A stretch of DNA of 51,251 nt from assembly GCA_019423745.1 (NCBI GenBank), contig JAHZAV010000019.1, positions 3,139-54,389 on the forward strand. Reading direction: 5' to 3'. Below, piece after piece: positions 26,076 to 34,509 of this stretch. The notes under the pieces were generated by a model. The model was not told the origin of the DNA, did not search any database, and saw only the letters and a program-made list of their open reading frames with translations. This DNA comes from Lachnospiraceae bacterium (GTDB lineage Bacteria > Bacillota > Clostridia > Lachnospirales > Lachnospiraceae). A program made the translations under genes and the position numbers. Each line of letters begins with the position of its first letter. Within the stretch, counting starts at the first letter, position 1.

Positions 26076-28577
26076 TTACTTTTCTCTCCTGCATCTTTTT
26101 GTAGTTCTCACTATTACCAATGCCGAAGCTGCTGCTAATACAAGGAAAACCAAATATGATTCATCTCCTGTAGCGACTGACTCTGTCTGAACAGTTCCAT
26201 TTCCCTTACTAGTTTCTTTATTCTGATTCTGCCCGGATGTCCCTTGATTCTGTGAAGTTTCCGAATCTGCCTTTTTAACAAGCGCTTTAACCGCATCATT
26301 CAAGGCTCTCACCTGAGCATCAATTTCTTCCTGGGTAGCCTCTTCAGCATTAAAAACCTCTTTTGCATCTGCAATAGCATCCTGAAGTGCCTGCCAGCTC
26401 TCACTCGTATACGCATCCTTACTGATCTTTTCTGCTTTTTCCAGCGCTGCTGTCAGTTCCGTTTTATCTACCGTTTTCTCTTCAACAAGCAGACTCACAG
26501 CATACTCTCTTGTCGCAGCCTCTCCCCGGTCTTGTCCATTTAACGTTAAGGTTCCATTTCCTTGTCCAAAAATCTGGCTTGGAACAGACTCACCCTCCGC
26601 AAATGTACTTTCACCAAAAGCAACGGTCAAGGCCGCTGTACTTTCATCTGACAAACAAAATACCACTGATGCTGTATTCCACGGAACATTTATCCCTGCT
26701 TCAGGATTTTGATTAGATAATCTTGCTATCTCTTTCCCATCCTCATCATAGCAGATAACGGTCAATGTCTCATTGGAAAGACTCAGTGTGGTTTTTGTAT
26801 CCACAGTAAATGCTTTAATCATCGCATTTCCTACCGTAACATAGTTTTCTCGCCCTGTTCCGTCATTCATTGGTATGGAAAAGAACTCCTGCATCTCCTC
26901 TGACCCCAGATCCTTCCACTGTGGTTCTTCTCCCTCTGCCATACTAAAATAGATATAGCTCTCGCCTTCCTGACAGAAAGTTTTCTGTTCCAGATAATAG
27001 GAAGAGCCTTCCTCATATCCTCCTACATTGACCGGAACCTGCGTTCCAAATTCCACCGGCATCAAATAGGTTGTCGCTCCTGAATTCCCCGCTGATACTT
27101 TCATAGACTGCACAACGGAAAAATATTCTCCTTCCTGAAGCTCCACTGGTTCTTCCAAATCAATGATAGAATAAAGCAGATTCTCAATCTGATCTGTCTG
27201 CCGGCAGACAAGTTCTCCTTCCACGGGATTTTTATTGTCTTTCAGCCTGTATACTTCTGTTACAACTTCAACAGCATTTCCCAAAGCCAAAGAATCCGTC
27301 GTTCCCACTGCCCTTAATGTCTCATTCTTCTCTGCCTGGTATACATTTGCCAAAGATATAACATCACTTTCTAATCCATTAACACATATATTTTCTGCGG
27401 AAGCATTTATTTGGGAGCGAAGGCCCATATAATCATACTGATAATTGGTATCATATTTCTGATACCCACTTCCGTTCTCCTGATCCATCACATACCCGGC
27501 ATAGTTATAAATTGTTGTGTCATAATATGACAGGTAGAAATAACCATTATCTCCCCAGGCGTCACTCCAGCTGTTCTTAATGATCCATGCTCCGTCTCCC
27601 GGCGGAGTAATGGAAAAATTGTCCTTCGAAAATGTATCATCCCACCCTATAATGGTAACTCCATGATTGGGAGCTGAATCATCTGGATTATACTGTGCAA
27701 ATGTATCTGAATTATAATATTCATTAACAATTCCCTCTTCCAGATCGCTGGGGCTTGACTCATTCGAACAATAACTGACTGCTATTGCTCCATTTTCCAT
27801 AATCCATTTTTTAATCTGCGTATTAACCATGGGCAAAATCTGATTTTCTATCATTTCCTTAGGATAACCATTTTGTTTCAATAAACTGTATCCAAGAAAA
27901 GTCTTTCCGTAATCCAGTCTATAGGCCTCATCATATGCGTGATCTTGACTCACAGACCAATCCCCATCAGGTAAATAGTAAGTAGCCGTCTTCCCATCAC
28001 CAAGATTAATCGTCTGGGTTGTTCCTTCTGCATTTCTATATGGCACTGCCTCTTCTGTAGACGCCCCCTGCCACGCCGCTAACGCAGCAATAACATCATT
28101 ATTTGAGCCACCCATATTATAAACAGCTTGTTTTATATCTCCGCCTGCAACAGATGGACCTTCCAATTGATCATCGGATGCCTCTTTATCTTTCATTGCC
28201 TGCTTGGATACCCAAACAAGATTTTTTTCTGAATAATCCGGATTTACAGCTCCTTGTATCAACGCATTGCTTTCCATGGATGCCACAGCACTAAATGCCC
28301 AGCATGCTCCCCATGGATTCTGAAATTTTACATCTGTCACATAACCTCTATCCCTAAGATCGTACTGTGAGGGAAGTTCTTCCATCATACTCACCGGACT
28401 TATCTGTGCCATTGTCACAGCGTTTTTATCGTACAGAAGTCCGCCATTTTGATAAAGTTCTACATCCACTGACACTCCCTCCAGTTTGGAAGGCGCTGCC
28501 TGAACACATATACTACTCCACATAAGAGCTGTTACAAGAACCGTGGTCAGTACCCCAACTTTTTTTCTTTTTTGCAT
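26076..28577 (-). CDS. Secreted wall-anchored papain-like (C1) protease with lectin-like and FIVAR modules
   Basis: An 833-aa surface protease. Signal peptide residues 1-27 (ending VQAA). The C1A catalytic domain covers about 70-370: catalytic Cys92 in PWGACWAFS, His near 305 in NHGVTIIGWDD, Asn near 333 in IKNSWSDAWG, so the triad is complete. A lectin-like beta domain common behind this C1 type follows (about 385-530). A FIVAR helical bundle (KTELTAALEKAEKISKDAYT onward) precedes a Gln/Asn/Ser linker and an anchor VATGDES, hydrophobic span and basic tail. RBS GAGGAGCAGGG precedes the ATG. It has its own strong promoter. The anchor resembles that of the element 1 surface protein. Target proteins are unknown; a host or mucus substrate is likely. 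Confidence 0.9.
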   Translation of the reverse strand: MQKRKKVGVLTTVLVTALMWSSICVQAAPSKLEGVSVDVELYQNGGLLYDKNAVTMAQISPVSMMEELPSQYDLRDRGYVTDVKFQNPWGACWAFSAVASMESNALIQGAVNPDYSEKNLVWVSKQAMKDKEASDDQLEGPSVAGGDIKQAVYNMGGSNNDVIAALAAWQGASTEEAVPYRNAEGTTQTINLGDGKTATYYLPDGDWSVSQDHAYDEAYRLDYGKTFLGYSLLKQNGYPKEMIENQILPMVNTQIKKWIMENGAIAVSYCSNESSPSDLEEGIVNEYYNSDTFAQYNPDDSAPNHGVTIIGWDDTFSKDNFSITPPGDGAWIIKNSWSDAWGDNGYFYLSYYDTTIYNYAGYVMDQENGSGYQKYDTNYQYDYMGLRSQINASAENICVNGLESDVISLANVYQAEKNETLRAVGTTDSLALGNAVEVVTEVYRLKDNKNPVEGELVCRQTDQIENLLYSIIDLEEPVELQEGEYFSVVQSMKVSAGNSGATTYLMPVEFGTQVPVNVGGYEEGSSYYLEQKTFCQEGESYIYFSMAEGEEPQWKDLGSEEMQEFFSIPMNDGTGRENYVTVGNAMIKAFTVDTKTTLSLSNETLTVICYDEDGKEIARLSNQNPEAGINVPWNTASVVFCLSDESTAALTVAFGESTFAEGESVPSQIFGQGNGTLTLNGQDRGEAATREYAVSLLVEEKTVDKTELTAALEKAEKISKDAYTSESWQALQDAIADAKEVFNAEEATQEEIDAQVRALNDAVKALVKKADSETSQNQGTSGQNQNKETSKGNGTVQTESVATGDESYLVFLVLAAASALVIVRTTKRCRREK

Positions 28578-28650
28578 ACCCTGCTCCTCAATCTCTAAAT
28601 TCCTTTTTTGTCATATCTTCCGCAATATCGGCGAAACACAATTCCTTTTA

Positions 28651-28679
28651 ATCATAACAGCTTTAAAATCTGTTTTCAA
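28651..28679 (-). promoter_or_regulatory. C1 protease promoter
   Basis: On the minus strand: TTGAAA, 17 bp, TATGAT, about 70 bp upstream of the protease ATG. It lies about 100 bp inside the right end of element 2, so expression of the cargo does not depend on the site of insertion. Confidence 0.65.
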
Positions 28680-28744
28680 GTACAGCATCAGAACCATTGC
28701 AGACACTTATCAAGCAAAGCTGATACAAGGCATCTATCACACAA

Positions 28745-28802
28745 ACGATGGATATTTTGTCTTTTTGTCCCTTTACCTCTTCAAACTCGATTGGCTTTTG
28801 AT
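28745..28802. other. attR of element 2
   Basis: Right junction. The element half-site has ACGATGG at 28745-28751, TGTCTTTT at 28758-28765 and TCC at 28768-28770, then TT at 28780-28781. Chromosomal permease codons (CAAACTCGATTGG) follow. Gaps to TT are 28, 14 and 9 bp, equal to those in attL. Confidence 0.8.
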
Positions 28803-28887
28803 GTCTATCGTACTTTTATGTATCATGGCAATGGGGTTGTATTCGCTGATCAATCTTCTGGAAAGATGGTATCGAAAACGGGTATGA
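28782..28887 (+). pseudogene. ABC importer permease, 3' fragment
   Basis: Encodes the rest of codon 231 and the last 34 residues of the SsuC-type permease: KLDWLLMSIVLLCIMAMGLY, then a basic tail ending YRKRV. This is the missing last helix of the gene cut at 22744. The frame matches without stop or shift, which shows that the insertion was precise and recent enough to leave both fragments intact. An ATG inside the element at 28543 is in frame with it, but a product from there would be meaningless. Confidence 0.9.
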
Positions 28888-28896
28888 CTTTGTCGC

Positions 28897-28927
28897 AAAA
28901 AAGCAGCCGTACATTTGTACCGGCTGC
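28897..28927 (-). terminator. Terminator after the 82-aa ORF
   Basis: On the minus strand GCAGCC pairs with GGCTGC (one bulged G) and GTACA with TGTAC, followed by six T. It ends the three-gene minus-strand run that starts at 30903. Confidence 0.8.
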
Positions 28928-28942
28928 CCTACATACTTTCTT

Positions 28943-29191
28943 CTACAGCGTATTAAGCTGCTCCATAATTTGCTGCATTCCTTCTTCACTAAACTCATAA
29001 TGGAAGGTCCTCTTCTCTTCCTTTGTTGCATCATAACAAAAAGGCCCTTTCCAGATGGTAAGAAGAAACTCCTCTTTCTTTTCTTCGTTCTCTTTTTTCT
29101 CAATCCGATAGTTCATCTTTCCCTTGCTTCCATTAAAAACAGATTTTTTGTAAAAAGCCAGAGGAAACAGCATTTCCCTTGAGATCATCAT
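28943..29191 (-). CDS. Small 82-aa protein of unknown function
   Basis: The frame starts at 29191 after AAAGGAGTCC and encodes a charged soluble protein: MLFPLAFYKKSVFNGSKGKM near the N-terminus, then a Lys/Glu-rich stretch and LLTIWKGPFCYDATKEEK. I do not recognise a family. It is 24 bp downstream of the MBL hydrolase gene on the same strand and is closed by its own terminator, which supports a real gene as the last member of that operon. Confidence 0.6.
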   Translation of the reverse strand: MMISREMLFPLAFYKKSVFNGSKGKMNYRIEKKENEEKKEEFLLTIWKGPFCYDATKEEKRTFHYEFSEEGMQQIMEQLNTL

Positions 29192-29215
29192 TATGACCAG
29201 GACTCCTTTTTTCTT

Positions 29216-30016
29216 TTATAATTCGAATACTTCCATATCATCAGGAACAAAAAGTGAACCATGATAATATTCTTTTCCCTCTGCAGTGTAAAGTTCCTTT
29301 CTTCTTTTGATATTTTTATCCTCGGTATGATAAAGAATCAAATTGGGAATGTTAAGTTCTTCAGCTGTCTGACAAGCCTCTTTTACCGTACTGTGATGCT
29401 TTTCATATGGGCCAAATTCATCCGCCTCACTATACAAACAAAAAGCTTCATGCATAAGCCAATCGCTTCCCTTGACAAATTCATAATCTTTTTCATTATA
29501 TGGTTCGTCACCGGCACAGGTAAACTTAATATTTCCAGGAAGGGTAATGGTAAATCCATACTGCTTCGCTTTTGTAGAGTAAATATCAAAGAAAGTTACC
29601 GGACAATCCAGAATCTTCTTTGTCTCTCCATGTCCTACAGGTATGAGAAGAATTCTCTCTCCAATGTGTTTTGTCACTTTTTTTTGTATTGTCAAATCTG
29701 TAATTGTCTTGATAACAGGAATTAAATCCTCATGACAGTAGATGTTCAGATTTCCCTCGTATTTCCCTTTATTCATGTTCTGCCCGATCATACGCACAAG
29801 CCAGATCAGACCCAACAAGTGATCAATATGTTCATGCGTAAGAAAAATATCGTGAATCTGTGACAACGGTATTCCTGCATCTTTTAAACGTTTCAGAATC
29901 TGATTTCCACCACCTGCATCTACCAGAAAATGTCTGTCTCCATCTGAAAATGCAAAACATGTATTATAACATTCTGTAACGGCTGCATTCCCTGTTCCTA
30001 AAATTGTAAGTTTCAT
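29216..30016 (-). CDS. MBL-fold metallo-hydrolase (RNase Z/ElaC-like)
   Basis: A 266-aa metallo-beta-lactamase-fold protein. The zinc motif HEHIDH is near residue 62 in FLTHEHIDHLLGLIW. Later metal ligands lie in MHEAFCLYSE near residue 189 and in LYHTEDKN near residue 226. The N-terminus MKLTILGTGNAAVTECYNTC is typical of the RNase Z branch. It is short and lacks a clear exosite arm, so tRNA processing is not assured; many members are general phosphodiesterases. It begins 2 bp after the dehydrogenase stop, in one operon. Confidence 0.85.
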   Translation of the reverse strand: MKLTILGTGNAAVTECYNTCFAFSDGDRHFLVDAGGGNQILKRLKDAGIPLSQIHDIFLTHEHIDHLLGLIWLVRMIGQNMNKGKYEGNLNIYCHEDLIPVIKTITDLTIQKKVTKHIGERILLIPVGHGETKKILDCPVTFFDIYSTKAKQYGFTITLPGNIKFTCAGDEPYNEKDYEFVKGSDWLMHEAFCLYSEADEFGPYEKHHSTVKEACQTAEELNIPNLILYHTEDKNIKRRKELYTAEGKEYYHGSLFVPDDMEVFEL

Positions 30017-30018
30017 CT

Positions 30019-30903
30019 TTATTCTTCCTCTCCTGTCTCTTTTTTCTCATAGAATTTAATCAAAGCTTGTGTTCCGTCATCTTCACAGCCTGACTTGGCA
30101 AGCATTTCGTAATTTTCCAGCACTTTTTCTAATATATTTAAATCCAGCTGCTCGTGCCTGGCTTCTCCTGCCGCCAATTTCATATCTTTTATAAAATGCT
30201 TGATAAAAAATCCCGGTGCAAAATCTCCTTTTAAAATTCTTGGAGCAAGCGTATCCAACTGTCTGCTTCCTGCTGCTCCAGTTGCCACCGAATCCAACAA
30301 TGTCTGCAGATTCAATCCCTTGGCCTTTGCATAACTTAATGCTTCACAAAGCCCGGATATTGTACCTGCTATCATAATCTGATTGGCAAGCTTTGTATTC
30401 TGTCCAGCTCCCGCTTCCCCTTCATAATTAATATTATTTCCCATTGCTTCAAACAAGGGCCGGCACGCTTCATAATCTGATTTTTTGCCACCTACTAGTA
30501 TAGAAAGAGTTCCGGCTTTTGCCCCTGTATCTCCTCCCGTCACAGGAGCATCCAGCGCATGAAGTCCTCTTGTTTCTGCCTCCTCGTAAATCCTTATTGC
30601 TATCTGTGGGCTGGAGGTTGTCATATCAATGACATAAGCTCCGCTTTTTGCATTCTGCAAAATACCAGTTTCTCCAAAATAAACTTCTTCCACATCTTTT
30701 GGATATCCTACCATGGTAATTACTGCATCCGCTTCTTTCACACACTCTGCAATTGCCTCATAGAACACAGCGCCCTCCTGCTCCAGATCGGCCACTTTAC
30801 TTCTTGTCCTTGCATAAATGTTAAGCTCATATCCTTCTTTCATCAGATTTCTTGCCATGGATTTTCCCATGATTCCAAGTCCGATAAATGCTATCCTTTT
30901 CAT
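30019..30903 (-). CDS. NAD(P)-dependent beta-hydroxyacid dehydrogenase
   Basis: A 294-aa member of the 3-hydroxyisobutyrate / tartronate-semialdehyde reductase family. The Rossmann motif FIGLGIMGKSMARNL starts near residue 5, the substrate motif DAPVTGGDTGAKAGTLSI near residue 117 and the catalytic lysine in GAGQNTKLANQ near residue 170. Substrate specificity (glyoxylate, succinic semialdehyde, tartronate semialdehyde) cannot be read from sequence. It heads the three-gene operon ending at 28943. Confidence 0.9.
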   Translation of the reverse strand: MKRIAFIGLGIMGKSMARNLMKEGYELNIYARTRSKVADLEQEGAVFYEAIAECVKEADAVITMVGYPKDVEEVYFGETGILQNAKSGAYVIDMTTSSPQIAIRIYEEAETRGLHALDAPVTGGDTGAKAGTLSILVGGKKSDYEACRPLFEAMGNNINYEGEAGAGQNTKLANQIMIAGTISGLCEALSYAKAKGLNLQTLLDSVATGAAGSRQLDTLAPRILKGDFAPGFFIKHFIKDMKLAAGEARHEQLDLNILEKVLENYEMLAKSGCEDDGTQALIKFYEKKETGEEE

Positions 30904-31000
30904 TGCGCTTTCTCCTTTCTCCTTCTCTTCACCATTCTATATCATACTACTACATCCCTTACTTTCGCTATACTTCTTCCTTATTTTTTTATTAAACTTA

Positions 31001-31030
31001 TTGACTTTTCCCATGATTAAAGTCCATACT
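31001..31030 (+). promoter_or_regulatory. Promoter of the HD-domain gene
   Basis: TTGACT, 18 bp, CATACT on the plus strand, about 32 bp before the ATG. The -35 is good; the -10 matches four of six bases. Confidence 0.45.
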
Positions 31031-31061
31031 GAAATTAAATATTAAGGAAGAAAGTGAGTGA

Positions 31062-31562
31062 ATGCCGATGGACATTAAAGTAGCGGAAGATGTTTCAGTG
31101 GAATACTTGTCAGTTGTCAGTGATATTCTCAACAACAAAGAATTTCGAAAGCTTGCCACCTATATCCAGCATTTAAGAACAACCAGACTCATCCATAGTC
31201 TGAATGTTTCTTATCTCTCCTGGAAAATTGCCAAAAAGCTGGGCTGCGATGAAAAAGCTGCCGCCCGGGCCGGACTTCTCCATGATTTCTTTCTCTACAA
31301 ATTCAGTGATCCAAAACCGGTAAAGGAGTTGCAGGCTTTTTACCATCCGAAAGTGGCAGCCAGAAATAGTGCCAAGCATTTCAATTTATCTGAAAAAGAA
31401 CGTCTGGCAATTCTGTCACATATGTTTCCACTGGGACCACTCCCCAAAAGCCGGGAAGCCTGGATTATAACATGTGCTGATAAGCTTTGTGCCACAATGG
31501 AGCTGTGTTGTTTCTCCATTGTATTTGCAAAACAAGGACGTGTTATGGTAACACCCGCATGA
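31062..31562 (+). CDS. HD-domain phosphohydrolase-like protein
   Basis: A 166-aa protein with the HD pattern: RLIHSLNVSYLSWKIAKKLG (first His) near residue 47, LLHDFFLY (His-Asp) near residue 73, ILSHMFP and a final TCADKL (Asp) near residue 143. The order fits the small HD hydrolases that act on nucleotides or phosphorylated small molecules. One of the few plus-strand genes outside the broken importer. It could begin at the ATG at 31062 or at 31068; the first has GGAAG about 13 bp upstream. No partner gene is seen. Confidence 0.8.
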   Translation: MPMDIKVAEDVSVEYLSVVSDILNNKEFRKLATYIQHLRTTRLIHSLNVSYLSWKIAKKLGCDEKAAARAGLLHDFFLYKFSDPKPVKELQAFYHPKVAARNSAKHFNLSEKERLAILSHMFPLGPLPKSREAWIITCADKLCATMELCCFSIVFAKQGRVMVTPA

Positions 31563-31584
31563 TTCATTCCCGAAAATATTATTT

Positions 31585-31618
31585 AAAAACGCTGAGGTCT
31601 TAGGACTTCAGCGTTTTT
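31585..31618. terminator. Bidirectional terminator
   Basis: AAAAACGCTGAGGTC mirrored by GACTTCAGCGTTTTTT, with A and T runs on both sides. It serves the converging HD-domain gene and the GtrV-like gene. Confidence 0.85.
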
Positions 31619-31629
31619 TATATTGAGTC

Positions 31630-33159
31630 TTATTTTACCACTTTATTTGTAATATACCATGTCTCTGTAGGCTCTGACAAGTATACAACGATGAGATCAT
31701 CTAACTCTTTTATACTTCCCTCCTGCGGCCAAACCGACATACTCTTTGTTTCCTCAAGCGCCTTTTTCTTTTGTTCACTGTTGACCGGCTGCATTTCATA
31801 TCCCCTTGTCTCAATAAAATCTATCATACGGGTATTATTACCCTCGTCCCAGGCAAACATAGAGCCTCCAAGAACTCCCAATTCTTTTTTCGGATCTTTT
31901 GTCTGCTCAATCATTCCTACAAAAACGATTGGCTTTTCTTTATAATCTATGCCTTCTTTTTGAATATCATACATAAGCTGATCCGCCGTTGTGCAGTCTT
32001 TTTCATAAGAAATACTACTGTAATAATAGAACAGATTCATATCCCGGGCATTGATGAACAAAAGATATCCTGTCACTACCAGCATAATGTAACGAAGGCT
32101 TCTTTTTTGTATCTCCTGAAAAATAAGATAAAGTTGTACTGCTCCTACAAGAGGAAGCGCCAGCATCATCCTTCCATGTGTTTGAAATGTCGCAATAACA
32201 AGATAAAGGCTGAATGGCGCCATACACAAAAGCACTGTAAAGACAAAAATCCCCAGTTTCTCTTTTGCTCCCTTTACCTTAAAAAATTTCCATATAGCAT
32301 AAAGTACAAAACCTACCGTGATCACTCGTGTTGACGCTGCCCCATTAACGTAGACTTCATGATAGGGGATAGCCAAGGATACACGCCCAATATTTGCCAC
32401 CGCCATGGCAAATGCTTTCAGAGGATTATCGCTAGTCCATCCCATATAATTATCTGTAAGATATCCCTGGGTTCCGATCATCTGTCCTATAAGAAAGTTA
32501 ATGAAATAATAACTCACAATAGCGGCCAGACAAATAACAGCAGATACCACAATCAATCTTCTGATTTCGTCACGCCTATTCCATACAAAACGCAAAAGAC
32601 AATCAGCCGCCACTGCAGATATATATACACAAATAAATGCCTGATAGGTTCCAAAACTATAAAGCAAAAGCACAAAAACAGCCGCTGCAATTAATTTTTT
32701 CCCTGTTTCCATATACATATAAGTCATGTAAAATGCCGCTGCTACGGCTACTGCCGCCAGTCCGATCTGCAGCCCATACATGGAAAATGAAAAAACATCT
32801 GCCAATACAAAGGGCAGCGAGGAATAATAGGACAAGAAAATAAATAACTGCCATTGTTTCACTTCTGTCTTCCCTAAAAGAGCACAAGCAAAAATCACAC
32901 CAGATAGATTCCACAAAAAAACACCTGCAAAATCCCACAAAAAAGGAGCATAATTTCCTCCATCAGTAAACAATAGATCAAACAGCCATATAACAAAGCG
33001 CCCCTGATACAGCCACATATTGACGTCCTGTGATGACAAAATCCAGGACTCTTCATCAATGGTTACAGCAAAATGCGTAAGCATAAATCCAAAGCATACC
33101 AGACTAAACAAAAAGGATAAAATTATGCTTTTTTTATTCTTTTCAACAAACTCTCCCAC
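31630..33159 (-). CDS. GtrV-like membrane glucosyltransferase
   Basis: A 509-aa multi-spanning protein (about ten or more hydrophobic segments) of the Glucos_trans_II/GtrV type, which moves glucose from an undecaprenyl carrier to an outer glycan. The start is a GTG at 33159 (VGEFVEKNKKSIILSF): GGAGG lies at good spacing upstream inside the end of gtrB. The frame is open 20 codons earlier, but that would overlap gtrB and lacks an RBS. Only one base separates it from the gtrB stop. It acts after GtrB; the acceptor is probably a wall teichoic acid or polysaccharide. No gtrA flippase is in the window. Confidence 0.85.
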   Translation of the reverse strand: MGEFVEKNKKSIILSFLFSLVCFGFMLTHFAVTIDEESWILSSQDVNMWLYQGRFVIWLFDLLFTDGGNYAPFLWDFAGVFLWNLSGVIFACALLGKTEVKQWQLFIFLSYYSSLPFVLADVFSFSMYGLQIGLAAVAVAAAFYMTYMYMETGKKLIAAAVFVLLLYSFGTYQAFICVYISAVAADCLLRFVWNRRDEIRRLIVVSAVICLAAIVSYYFINFLIGQMIGTQGYLTDNYMGWTSDNPLKAFAMAVANIGRVSLAIPYHEVYVNGAASTRVITVGFVLYAIWKFFKVKGAKEKLGIFVFTVLLCMAPFSLYLVIATFQTHGRMMLALPLVGAVQLYLIFQEIQKRSLRYIMLVVTGYLLFINARDMNLFYYYSSISYEKDCTTADQLMYDIQKEGIDYKEKPIVFVGMIEQTKDPKKELGVLGGSMFAWDEGNNTRMIDFIETRGYEMQPVNSEQKKKALEETKSMSVWPQEGSIKELDDLIVVYLSEPTETWYITNKVVK

Positions 33160-33160
33160 T

Positions 33161-34156
33161 CTATTTTCCCTCCTCACAGTTTTCTTCTTCCTTGTTGTGT
33201 GTCGAACCTGTCCTTTCACTGATAATATAACGGGGCCTTGCTTTTACTTCCATATAAATCTTCCCGATATATTCTCCGACTACTCCAATACAAAGAAGCT
33301 GTATCCCTCCGATAAAACAAATGGTACTTATGATACTGGCCCAACCATCCACACTAAAACCAAGAAATCTTACAGCTACAGACCAAATCACTCCTACAAA
33401 ACTGATAAGAGAAATAAAAATCCCCAGAAGCACGATCATTCGGATTGGCTTGGAACTTAAACTGGTAATTCCATCAAAAGCAAGAGACAGCATTTTGGAC
33501 AGCGGATAATGCGTTTCTCCTGCAATCCGCTCATGCCGCTCATAATATACACATGTACTCTTAAATCCTACAAGAGGAAACATCCCTCTAAGGAAAAGAT
33601 TTACTTCCTTAAAATCAGCAAATGCTGCCAATGCCCGACTGGATACAAGTCTGTAATCTGCATGATTATAGATAATCTTCACGTCACCCGCCATAAGATT
33701 TAATATCCTGTAAAATCCCTGTGCTGTCGTCCGCTTAAACCAGGTATCTGTATCCCGCCGGCTCCGCACACCATAAACAATTTCACAGCCATTTTGATAT
33801 TCTTCCAGCATAGCATCCATAGCATTAATATCGTCCTGTCCATCACAGTCTATGGATATCGTAACATCACATTTATCCTTGGCTTCCATAAGGCCAGCCA
33901 GCAATGCATTTTGATGCCCGCGGTTCCTGCTTTGGGATATTCCGATATAATGCTCATTTTGTCTGGATAACTCTACAATAAGATTCCATGTATCATCTTT
34001 GCTCCCATCATTGACATATAGAATCCTGCTCGTCTCATCAATTTTGCCTGCATCGATTAGTTCCATAAGTTTCGCAAGAAACATTTTACATGTAATGGGC
34101 AGCACTTCCTGTTCATTGTAACAAGGAATTACAATATACAAGACTGGTTTTTTCAT
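33161..34156 (-). CDS. GtrB-like undecaprenyl-phosphate glycosyltransferase (GT2)
   Basis: A 331-aa family 2 glycosyltransferase. The N-terminal VIPCYNEQEVLP and the nucleotide-sugar motif LYVNDGSKDDTW near residue 45 are followed by the DXD-type SIDCDGQDD near residue 100. Two C-terminal transmembrane helices lie about 235-310. It loads glucose (or a related sugar) on undecaprenyl phosphate at the inner membrane face for the following GtrV-like enzyme. ATG at 34156 follows AAGGAGTGGGAG. A good promoter lies about 75 bp upstream. Confidence 0.9.
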   Translation of the reverse strand: MKKPVLYIVIPCYNEQEVLPITCKMFLAKLMELIDAGKIDETSRILYVNDGSKDDTWNLIVELSRQNEHYIGISQSRNRGHQNALLAGLMEAKDKCDVTISIDCDGQDDINAMDAMLEEYQNGCEIVYGVRSRRDTDTWFKRTTAQGFYRILNLMAGDVKIIYNHADYRLVSSRALAAFADFKEVNLFLRGMFPLVGFKSTCVYYERHERIAGETHYPLSKMLSLAFDGITSLSSKPIRMIVLLGIFISLISFVGVIWSVAVRFLGFSVDGWASIISTICFIGGIQLLCIGVVGEYIGKIYMEVKARPRYIISERTGSTHNKEEENCEEGK

Positions 34157-34228
34157 TTGTCTCCCACTCCTTTTCCGACCGGCTTATACTTGCTGATCCC
34201 GGTCCTTTCAATAACAACTCTCTCATGT

Positions 34229-34257
34229 AATATAACACAAACGAAACTATCCGGCAA
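34229..34257 (-). promoter_or_regulatory. gtrB-gtrV promoter
   Basis: On the minus strand: TTGCCG, 17 bp, TATATT, about 73 bp before the gtrB ATG. The stretch from here up to 34510 shows no convincing gene. Confidence 0.5.
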
Positions 34258-34509
34258 TATAACCACAGTCCATCCAGAAAGAGATGGTATTTGAAAAACA
34301 ATCCTTTACAATCTAAATAGCGATTTTCACAAAGGTTGTTCTTTTCCATATACGTATAGATAATGTAATTGATATATTGTTATTTTTATCCTTGGTTCGT
34401 CTCGCTCTTCTATAATAGATACAATATTACCCTTGTCCTTTTGAATATCTTTGTTGTTTGAAGCAATCTCATCAAATAGGTGTGAAGTATTATTGAACAT
34501 AATAGGACA

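Larger units (their letters stand above)
22745..28781. mobile_element. Element 2: 6.0-kb serine-recombinase integrative element
   Basis: Ends are defined by the split permease: taking out 6,037 bp between the TT pairs at 22743-22744 and 28780-28781 rejoins ACA TTC AAA CTC GAT (Thr-Phe-Lys-Leu-Asp) in frame and gives a 265-aa permease. The joined ends share 20 of 35 mirrored positions around TT. Contents, all minus strand: recombinase at the left end, a 49-aa ORF, an anion transporter and a wall-anchored C1 protease. No transfer or replication genes. It is independent of element 1, with a different recombinase and different att arms. Confidence 0.9.

Noticed and set aside
28543..28887. A 114-aa plus-strand ORF over the right end of element 2
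   Set aside because: The first 79 codons are antisense to the C1 protease leader and its promoter; only the last 34 codons match a family (the permease tail).
8923..28887. CRISPR array or phage structural genes in the two elements
   Set aside because: No spaced repeats, no capsid, tail, terminase, relaxase or replication genes were seen.
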